64,000 nt of DNA from Oscillospiraceae bacterium. Its GTDB lineage: Bacteria; Bacillota; Clostridia; Oscillospirales; Ruminococcaceae. Below are positions 58,359 to 64,000 of this stretch, one piece after another; within the stretch, counting starts at the first letter, position 1; each line of letters opens with the position of its first letter. Location of the stretch: NCBI GenBank assembly GCA_017461565.1, contig JAFTXQ010000002.1, positions 1 through 64,000 on the forward strand. Direction: 5' to 3'. A program made the translations under genes and the position numbers. Under the pieces are notes generated by a model, which saw nothing but the letters and a program-made list of their open reading frames with translations, was not told the origin of the DNA and did not search any database.

Positions 58359-59250
58359 TGTCAGCACCTACCTTTTCTATAAAGATCTCGTTGAGTGTAG
58401 GCTCACGCAGCTCGTAGCGGATGAGCGGCAGCCCCTGCTCCATTATCTTGTTGAGCAGGCTGTGCGCCTGCTGCTCGGAGGATACATTGTAGCTTACTCC
58501 GTTTGGAGTATCCTCGGTTGCGATAAGTCCGCACTGTGCCGCAAGGGATGTGATATCGCCCTCGCACTTTACGGTGAGCTTTACTCTGCCGTAGCCCTTC
58601 TTTATCTCGTTGAGGTTACCGTGAAGCACGGTGTTGCCCTTGTTCATTATTACGATGTCGCTGCAGAATTCCTCAATAGTGGGCATCTGGTGACTGGACA
58701 TGATGATGAACTTATCCTTTTTTATTTCCTCACGGATGACGGTCTTGAACAGCTCGGCGTTTACAGGGTCGAGGCCGCTTAGTGGCTCGTCAAGGATTAT
58801 AAGCTCGGGGTTTGGCGCAAGCGCTGCGATGAGCTGTATCTTCTGCTGGTTACCCTTGGAGAGCTGCTCTGCACGCTTGTTGCGATACTCGTTGACATTG
58901 AGGCGGTCGAACCAGTAATCCAGTGCCTTTATGGCCTCGGGACGCTTCATTCCCTTAAGTGAAGCAAAGTAGATGAGCTGATCCATTATCTTATATTTGG
59001 GATAAAGACCACGCTCCTCGGCAAGATAGCCTATCGGCTCGTTAGCGGCAAGGAAGCTCTTTCCGTTCCAGGTCACGCTTCCGCTGTCGCTGCTGAGCAT
59101 ACCGAGTATTATTCTGATAGTGGTGGTCTTGCCTGCGCCGTTTGTGCCAAGCAGTGCAAACACTCCGGGCTTTGTCATCTCAAAGCTCATGTTATTTACG
59201 GCGGTGTATTCGCCGTATTTTTTGACGATGCTGTCAACCTTTAATGACAT
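58348..59250 (-). CDS. ABC transporter ATP-binding protein, NatA-like
   Basis: A 300-residue ABC ATPase: Walker A GTNGAGKTTT, signature LSKGNQQKIQLIAAL, Walker B LIILDEPLSGLDPV and H-loop MSSHQ, then a C-terminal DUF4162-like domain. The pairing with an ABC-2 permease in an overlapping operon is the NatAB arrangement of Na+ or drug exporters. The substrate is undetermined. Confidence 0.92.
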   Translation of the reverse strand: MSLKVDSIVKKYGEYTAVNNMSFEMTKPGVFALLGTNGAGKTTTIRIILGMLSSDSGSVTWNGKSFLAANEPIGYLAEERGLYPKYKIMDQLIYFASLKGMKRPEAIKALDYWFDRLNVNEYRNKRAEQLSKGNQQKIQLIAALAPNPELIILDEPLSGLDPVNAELFKTVIREEIKKDKFIIMSSHQMPTIEEFCSDIVIMNKGNTVLHGNLNEIKKGYGRVKLTVKCEGDITSLAAQCGLIATEDTPNGVSYNVSSEQQAHSLLNKIMEQGLPLIRYELREPTLNEIFIEKVGADNEN

Positions 59251-59309
59251 TATTTATTCTCCTTTTCATATATTTGAATTTTCACCAGGTGTTTATGTGT
59301 TGTATATAC

Positions 59310-59338
59310 AGTATAATCTGTTGTTGCCGATTTGTCAA
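59310..59338 (-). promoter_or_regulatory. Promoter of the NatAB-like operon
   Basis: Minus strand TTGACA (59333-59338), a 17-base spacer and TATACT (59310-59315). Confidence 0.85.
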
Positions 59339-59465
59339 GGGGTTTTTGAAATTTTTTTCAAAAAAACAGGAAAACATCCTTCTGTGAACTGTCACCCTTT
59401 TTTGCTGCACGAATATTATGTAGTAATCACAGGAGCTTATCACACGACGGGGAGGTGCATGTGAA

Positions 59466-59633
59466 ATGCGCAGGCAAAGGAGAAAACGCAGCGGAAGCGG
59501 TATCTGTGCGCTGTTGGCAGTGGCTGCTTTTTTCGGGGCGATCATGTGTATCTCCTTTTTTTCGGTCAAGTTCCTGTTGTTTGCGGTCGCAGCACTGTTT
59601 ATAATCCTGGGTATCTTTTTGATCAGGCTTTGA
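59466..59633 (+). CDS. 55-residue basic membrane protein, unknown
   Basis: ATG 59466, preceded at ten bases by GGGGAGG, opens a 55-codon frame: a strongly basic start MRRQRRKRSGSG followed by two hydrophobic spans (ICALLAVAAFFGAIMCISFF and FLLFAVAALFIILGIFLI). It ends 15 bases before a spoVM-like gene, so the two are probably co-transcribed and may both belong to spore formation. No family is recognised. Confidence 0.6.
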   Translation: MRRQRRKRSGSGICALLAVAAFFGAIMCISFFSVKFLLFAVAALFIILGIFLIRL

Positions 59634-59648
59634 AAGGGGCGTTACATA

Positions 59649-59738
59649 ATGAAAATAGTGGTTTTGAAAAGTCCTAAGCTTTTTGCCGGGCTGCTTAGAG
59701 CGGTATTTGGTATAAAGAAGCATATTCCGGAGGAATAG
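59649..59738 (+). CDS. spoVM: SpoVM-like spore coat-assembly micropeptide
   Basis: A 29-codon gene with AGGGG nine bases before its ATG. The product MKIVVLKSPKLFAGLLRAVF plus a short basic tail aligns without gaps to Bacillus subtilis SpoVM: M-K at the start, K7, P9-K10, then a Gly and the R-A of the amphipathic helix all coincide. SpoVM is a 26-residue peptide that binds the convex forespore membrane and recruits SpoIVA to start coat assembly. The gene is too short for routine calling. It lies between a small membrane-protein gene and a terminator before prfB. Confidence 0.85.
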   Translation: MKIVVLKSPKLFAGLLRAVFGIKKHIPEE

Positions 59739-59750
59739 TTTTTTCATTAC

Positions 59751-59787
59751 GGGTCGGAGGCGTTTGCTGTCCGACCTGTGTTTTTTA
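59751..59787 (+). terminator. Terminator after spoVM
   Basis: GGTCGGA / TCCGACC stem with an 11-base loop, followed by TGTGTTTTTT. Confidence 0.75.
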
Positions 59788-59805
59788 AATAAATCGGCGT
59801 GGGTA

Positions 59806-59834
59806 TTGCAAAAAATCGGTAACTATGGTATACT
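59806..59834 (+). promoter_or_regulatory. Promoter of prfB
   Basis: TTGCAA (59806-59811), a 17-base spacer and TATACT (59829-59834). Confidence 0.75.
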
Positions 59835-59885
59835 ATATAGGATAATGGGATAATTCTCAAAAATTTTATTGAAACAGGAGTTTTT

Positions 59886-60998
59886 ATGATACAGTACGAT
59901 GAAATAAGACTTGCTATGGAGGCGCTCACCTCCGAAATAGAGGAGCTTAAGGGCGCTCTCAACCTTGAGGGCATAAAAATAAAGCTGGATGAGCTGGAGA
60001 TGAAGTCCACCGAGCCTACTTTCTGGAACGATCCCGAGTATGCTCAGGGCATCCAGCAGCAGATAGGTCAGTATAAGGCTACCATCAGCGGCTACGAGAA
60101 GCTTAAGACAAATCACGAGGATGTGCTCACCATGATAGAGCTTGCGGAGGAGTCCGAGGACGACAGCATGGTGGACGAGGTAAAGGAGCTTGCGGAATCT
60201 GTAAAGAACGAGCTTGAGTCCCAGAAGCTTGCTACCCTCCTCACAGGCGAGTACGACAGCTGCAACGCTATCGTGTCCTTTCACGCAGGCGCAGGCGGCA
60301 CCGAGGCGCAGGACTGGGTATCCATGCTGCTCAGAATGTATACAAAGTGGGCAGATGGTCACGGCTTCAAGACCGAGATACTTGATATCCTTGACGGTGA
60401 TGAGGCAGGCATCAAGAGTGCCTCTATCCATATCCAGGGCTACAATGCGTATGGCTTCCTGAAGTCTGAGCATGGCGTTCACAGACTTGTGCGTGTTTCT
60501 CCGTTTGACTCTGCGGGCAGACGTCAGACAAGCTTTGCTTCTGTCGAGGTAATGCCCGAGATCGAAAAGGATGTTTCCGTTGATATCCGTCCTGAGGATA
60601 TCGAGATGGAAGTGTTCAGAGCCAGTGGTGCAGGCGGTCAGCACATCAACAAGACCTCCTCTGCCGTAAGACTTATCCACAAGCCTACAGGCATCGTTGT
60701 TGCCTGCCAGACTCAGAGAAGTCAGGTGCAGAACCGTGAGTTCTGTATGAAGATGCTGATGGCGAAGCTGGTCGAGATCAAGGAGAGAGAGCACCTTGAC
60801 AAGATCAGCGATATCAAGGGTGAGCAGCTTAAGATCGAGTGGGGAAGCCAGATCCGTTCCTATGTGTTCATGCCCTACACCCTTGCAAAGGACCATAGAA
60901 GCAATTTCGAGAGCGGCAATATCAACGCAGTGATGGATGGCGATATAGACGGTTTCATCAATGCATTCCTCAAGGGCAGGAGCCTGGGTGAGTTTTAA
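59886..60998 (+). CDS. prfB: Peptide chain release factor 2
   Basis: A 370-residue RF2. The SPF stop-codon-reading tripeptide is at 205-207 (VSPFDSAGRR) and the GGQ catalytic motif at 250-252 (ASGAGGQHINKTS). The reading frame is continuous from the ATG (AGGAG seven bases upstream), with no internal TGA near codon 25, so there is no programmed +1 frameshift such as regulates RF2 in many bacteria. Its stop shares an A with the start of the methyltransferase gene. Confidence 0.97.
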   Translation: MIQYDEIRLAMEALTSEIEELKGALNLEGIKIKLDELEMKSTEPTFWNDPEYAQGIQQQIGQYKATISGYEKLKTNHEDVLTMIELAEESEDDSMVDEVKELAESVKNELESQKLATLLTGEYDSCNAIVSFHAGAGGTEAQDWVSMLLRMYTKWADGHGFKTEILDILDGDEAGIKSASIHIQGYNAYGFLKSEHGVHRLVRVSPFDSAGRRQTSFASVEVMPEIEKDVSVDIRPEDIEMEVFRASGAGGQHINKTSSAVRLIHKPTGIVVACQTQRSQVQNREFCMKMLMAKLVEIKEREHLDKISDIKGEQLKIEWGSQIRSYVFMPYTLAKDHRSNFESGNINAVMDGDIDGFINAFLKGRSLGEF

Positions 60999-62344
60999 TG
61001 GAAAAGAACGACGTTATCCGTCTTGAAATAACGGGACTCACCAACGAGGGCAGCGGCGTCGGCAGACATGAGGGCATGGCGGTGTTCGTGCCTATGACTG
61101 CCGTGGGAGATGTTATCTCCTGCAAGATAGTGAAGGTGATGAAAAGCTACGCCTACGGCAGAGTGGAGGAGATACTTACGTCCTCCCCCGACAGGATAGC
61201 TAATGACTGTCCCGTTTATGGCAGATGCGGCGGCTGTTCTTTCCGTCATATAAGCTATGAAGCGGAGCTTGCGGCGAAGGAGGGCTTCGTCCGTGACGCT
61301 TTTACAAGAATAGGAGGCCTGTCGCCCGAGTTTCTTCCGATATGCGGCAGCCCCGAGATAAACGGATATCGCAACAAGCTGCAGATGCCGCTGTCCCGTG
61401 ACAGGGACGGCCGTGCTGTCTGCGGCTTTTTTTCAGAAAGGAGCCACTCCGTGGTATCTGTGGAGCGCTGTATGCTCCAGCCTGAGATATTTGCGGAGAT
61501 AGTTTCCTTTGTCATGGAGCAGGCAAGGGCGCTTCGTATTTCTGTGTACAACGAGCAGAAGCACGAGGGTGTGCTGCGCCATATCTTCCTGCGCAAGGGT
61601 CACTACAGCGGAGAGATCTGCCTGTGCCTTGTTGCAAGGAGAAAGGTGCCCGAGTTCACAAGACTTGCCAAAAACGCTATGGAGCGTTTTCCGCAGATAA
61701 CAGGCGTTGTGCTGAACCTCAACAAGGAAAAGACGAACGTTATCCTTGGAAGCGAGGAAACGGTGCTTTGCGGTACTGCGGTGATCTCTGATACCATGTG
61801 TGGCAATCATGTTGAGATATCTCCACGCTCCTTTTATCAGGTGAACACTCCTGCAGCGGAAAATCTTTACCGACAGGCTGCGGAATTTGCCGAGCCTAAG
61901 GGAAAGCTGGTGCTTGACCTGTACTGCGGCGCAGGAACGATAGGTCTTTCGATGGCGAAAGAGGCGAAGAAGATCATCGGTGCGGAGATAGTTCCGGAGG
62001 CAGTGGAGAACGCTCAGGAAAACGCAAAGCGCAGTGGCTGCGGTAATGCCGAGTTCATCTGTGCAGACGCAGGACAGGCTGCTTCGCAGCTTGCTCAGCA
62101 GGGGCTGAAGCCCGATGTGATAGTTCTTGATCCGCCACGAAAGGGCTGTGACGAGGCTACGCTTTCCGCCTGTGCAGAGATGTCGTCCGAGCGCATCGTG
62201 ATGATCTCCTGCAATGCGGCGACCGCCGCAAGAGACTGCAAGCGCCTTGAAGAGCTTGGCTACCGTGCGGTAATGGCGAGGGCATTTGATCTGTTCCCGA
62301 GGACGACTCATGTGGAATGCGTTGTGCTTCTGAGCAAAAAATAA
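60998..62344 (+). CDS. rlmD: 23S rRNA (uracil-C5)-methyltransferase, RlmD/RlmCD type
   Basis: A 448-residue RumA-family enzyme. An N-terminal TRAM domain (GLTNEGSGVGRHEGMAVFVP) is followed by the Fe-S cysteines CPVYGRCGGC and a fourth in RCMLQP, then a Rossmann domain (VLDLYCGAGTIGLSMA), VLDPPRKGCDE and the catalytic cysteine in ISCNAATAARD. It methylates uracil in 23S rRNA with SAM. The Gram-positive enzyme (RlmCD) does both U747 and U1939; which applies here is not certain. It is coupled to prfB. Confidence 0.93.
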   Translation: MEKNDVIRLEITGLTNEGSGVGRHEGMAVFVPMTAVGDVISCKIVKVMKSYAYGRVEEILTSSPDRIANDCPVYGRCGGCSFRHISYEAELAAKEGFVRDAFTRIGGLSPEFLPICGSPEINGYRNKLQMPLSRDRDGRAVCGFFSERSHSVVSVERCMLQPEIFAEIVSFVMEQARALRISVYNEQKHEGVLRHIFLRKGHYSGEICLCLVARRKVPEFTRLAKNAMERFPQITGVVLNLNKEKTNVILGSEETVLCGTAVISDTMCGNHVEISPRSFYQVNTPAAENLYRQAAEFAEPKGKLVLDLYCGAGTIGLSMAKEAKKIIGAEIVPEAVENAQENAKRSGCGNAEFICADAGQAASQLAQQGLKPDVIVLDPPRKGCDEATLSACAEMSSERIVMISCNAATAARDCKRLEELGYRAVMARAFDLFPRTTHVECVVLLSKK

Positions 62345-62387
62345 GCTCAGCGATGATGAGAGCGGTTGATTTCGATGAGGTGATAAA

Positions 62388-62585
62388 ATGGCTCTTGATA
62401 AGATCAGGATAATGTGGTCTGTAAGTCTGATCGCAACAGGCATGGCAACATTCATACTGGCAGGCGCCAATGTCATAGGTGCACAGCTGCCTGATATCCT
62501 TGTCAGAGTGTTGGGCGTGATAGACCTTGTGGCGCTTCCTGTTCTGGCGTTTTCAACGATAAAGCTTGCAAAGGCGAACAAATAA
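62388..62585 (+). CDS. Small two-span membrane protein, unknown
   Basis: A 65-residue protein with two hydrophobic segments (VSLIATGMATFILAGANVIG and VLGVIDLVALPVLAFSTI) and a basic C-terminus. GAGGTG precedes the ATG by six bases. It is 43 bases after the methyltransferase gene and 20 bases before a lipoprotein gene. No family is recognised. Confidence 0.65.
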   Translation: MALDKIRIMWSVSLIATGMATFILAGANVIGAQLPDILVRVLGVIDLVALPVLAFSTIKLAKANK

Positions 62586-62605
62586 TATGCAAGGAGGGCG
62601 TGCCT

Positions 62606-63016
62606 GTGAAAAAATATGTAGTTGTCATCCTTGCTTTTTGTTGTGCGTTAAGTCTTGTCGGATGCGCAGACATTACAATATACGGAGCAGAATTGTTTGA
62701 AGGATCCGATATTCACAGAATTGAGGTAACATCGCTGCCTGAGGGGTATAATTATTTGTTTGACGGTGCGCAAACGGCTGTTGTTTCCGAGTATCTTGCA
62801 GGATTGACTCTGACCTCGGATTTTTCGGAGAACCCCAACGAATACTGTGGTATGACGTGGGTGATCTCGGTAGGATATGAGAATGGTGATATGACTACGA
62901 TATATCACTTCGGGAATATGTTTATCCGTGCTGATGACGGTCCGTGGTACAGGATGGACTATGACGAGGCCAAAAGGCTTTCCGAACTGCTTTATGATAC
63001 GGAAGCAGCAGAATGA
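62606..63016 (+). CDS. Putative lipoprotein, unknown
   Basis: A 136-residue protein. The GTG at 62606 has AAGGAGG eight bases upstream; another GTG at 62600 is too close to that site. Residues 1-20 are a lipoprotein signal ending in LVGC, so Cys 20 or so should be lipid-modified and the protein tethered outside the membrane. The mature part is a small alpha/beta domain (WVISVGYENGDMTTIYHFGN). I recognise no family. Confidence 0.78.
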   Translation: MKKYVVVILAFCCALSLVGCADITIYGAELFEGSDIHRIEVTSLPEGYNYLFDGAQTAVVSEYLAGLTLTSDFSENPNEYCGMTWVISVGYENGDMTTIYHFGNMFIRADDGPWYRMDYDEAKRLSELLYDTEAAE

Positions 63017-63104
63017 TATTATACTTTTTGGCCGAAAAGCTTTATTGTATAATTTTCGCCAGAGAGGCGATCGGAATATAAAAATAAAATCGGAGGTAAG
63101 TACC

Positions 63105-64000
63105 ATGAAAACCAGCGAAGAAAAGCAACTCGCAAAGCAGCAGCGTGCAGAAAAGCGTGCGGCAAAAAAGCAGATCAGAGAACAGGGCGTCAAAAAGCCC
63201 ATTACACATGAGAAGATCTTCAAGATAATGCTTTGGGTGACATTCATCGTGGCAGGCGCATTTTTTGTCATCAATCTCATAAAGCTGAATGTTCCGGGCA
63301 TTATTGCGATCGGCGGCAGTATCGTTGCATTTATCGTAACGCTGCTTATCATGAAATGGCGCCATACCAGAATGGTCACCAAGGAATTCGTTCTTGGTAT
63401 TGCTCTGGAGCTTATCATTTTTGCGATCTCCTTGTTCAGCGGCGAGAGCTACAGCGACGATTTTCCGATGTTCCTTGCCGTTATCGGTATGACGGGTATG
63501 TACATGGAGCCGAATTTCACAAAGGTGCAGATCGTTGTTGCGGATGTGCTGTTGACTATCATGTATATTATCAATCCCGGCAAGGCTGAAAGCCTCTCAC
63601 AGTACATACTTTGTATGGTGATATTTACGCTGGCAGCAGTTCTTGTGCTTCTGACCATCAAGCGTGGACGCTCCTTTATCGATATGAACCGTGAGCAGGC
63701 GCTGAAATCCGAGGAGCTGCTCTGGTCAATGCGTGAAATGGGTGAAAAGCTTGAGATGGACTTCAAAAAGTCCTCTGAGCGCATCGCCGATGGCACCAGA
63801 AACCTTGAAAAGGGCTCTGTTACAGTTATCCGTGGCGCTAGCGAGGTGTCTGACAGCTGCGGCAGTGTACAGGACAAGATACACAAGACTTCCGGCAACA
63901 TCAGCGAGCTTAACGATCAGGTGAAGAAGTTTGAGACTGCCCTTTCCGAGAACGGCACAAATATGCACGCTATGACAGTGCAGCTTGACGCTGTCAATGA
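63105..64000 (+). CDS. Membrane sensor with MCP-like coiled coil (3' truncated)
   Basis: The gene starts at ATG 63105 with GGAGG eight bases upstream and runs off the right edge (299 residues seen). A basic helical N-terminus (residues 1-35, KQQRAEKRAAKKQIRE) is followed by about six hydrophobic spans (from 41 to 195) and then a long cytoplasmic coiled coil (MREMGEKLEMDFKKSSERIA, GASEVSDSCGSVQDKIHKTS). This looks like a chemoreceptor-type membrane protein with the signalling tip still to come. The signalling hairpin is not in the window, so MCP identity is an inference. Confidence 0.7.
   Translation, partial: MKTSEEKQLAKQQRAEKRAAKKQIREQGVKKPITHEKIFKIMLWVTFIVAGAFFVINLIKLNVPGIIAIGGSIVAFIVTLLIMKWRHTRMVTKEFVLGIALELIIFAISLFSGESYSDDFPMFLAVIGMTGMYMEPNFTKVQIVVADVLLTIMYIINPGKAESLSQYILCMVIFTLAAVLVLLTIKRGRSFIDMNREQALKSEELLWSMREMGEKLEMDFKKSSERIADGTRNLEKGSVTVIRGASEVSDSCGSVQDKIHKTSGNISELNDQVKKFETALSENGTNMHAMTVQLDAVN

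Noticed and set aside
59886-59970. Programmed +1 frameshift in prfB
   Set aside because: The frame is open from the ATG without an internal TGA and the N-terminus is full length.

Overview
The window looks like a chromosomal segment of a low-to-mid GC gut or rumen Firmicute, most likely Ruminococcus or a close Oscillospiraceae relative. The reasons are a dockerin-bearing secreted protein next to a cohesin-like wall-anchored protein, SPDTG-type surface anchors, MalQ and GH2 glycan enzymes, HemZ, PadR/DUF4097 envelope-stress genes, strong AGGAGG ribosome sites and near-consensus sigma-A promoters. Species cannot be assigned from sequence alone. No insertion sequence, prophage, CRISPR array or rRNA gene is visible.

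Layout. 1-9 kb: the 3' end of a protein with FliM-like tandem motifs, the small alarmone synthetase relQ, purL, mtaB, two tandem HPr-like genes without the catalytic histidine, a cytidylate-kinase-like gene, a cysteine-rich protein gene and tRNA-Arg. 9-14 kb: three highly codon-biased secreted-protein genes (SPDTG-anchored, dockerin-bearing, SPDTG-anchored cohesin-like). 14-28 kb: a ten-gene same-strand locus made of two LolD/MacB-type ATPases (the second with an AbrB-like tail), a very large solute-binding protein, two pairs of MalF/MalG-type permeases, an NHL/TPR membrane protein, a Yip1 protein and a DUF5696-like secreted protein. It is the best candidate for an undescribed system.

28-33 kb: rnhA, a small membrane protein and a leftward padR-HAAS-DUF4097-DUF4097 operon with repeated operator-like elements. 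33-41 kb: recJ-rel-(membrane GIY-YIG), GNAT, metallo-hydrolase, small membrane protein, hemZ and a DUF4870-like protein. 41-45 kb: tRNA-Thr and tRNA-Tyr, a zinc-ribbon protein, a small pseudogene, an NlpC/P60-like pseudoenzyme and malQ. 45-57 kb: a propeller-HD-GYP sensor, an ECF S-component, a uridine-kinase-like protein, an AI-2E family transporter that seems to start at ATT, a HAD phosphatase, FapA-like, HD and GH2 genes. 56-64 kb: a zinc-ribbon protein, a NatA/NatB-like ABC exporter, two very short genes (one a clear spoVM), prfB, an RlmD-type methyltransferase, a small membrane protein, a lipoprotein and the start of a membrane sensor.

How the genes work together. Cohesin-like and dockerin proteins could form a minimal surface complex. 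The large ABC locus probably captures and processes a glycan or polymer at the envelope. The HD-GYP sensor implies c-di-GMP signalling, and two alarmone enzymes (RelQ and Rel) supply the stringent response. All functions are inferred from sequence patterns read by eye; no database search was run.
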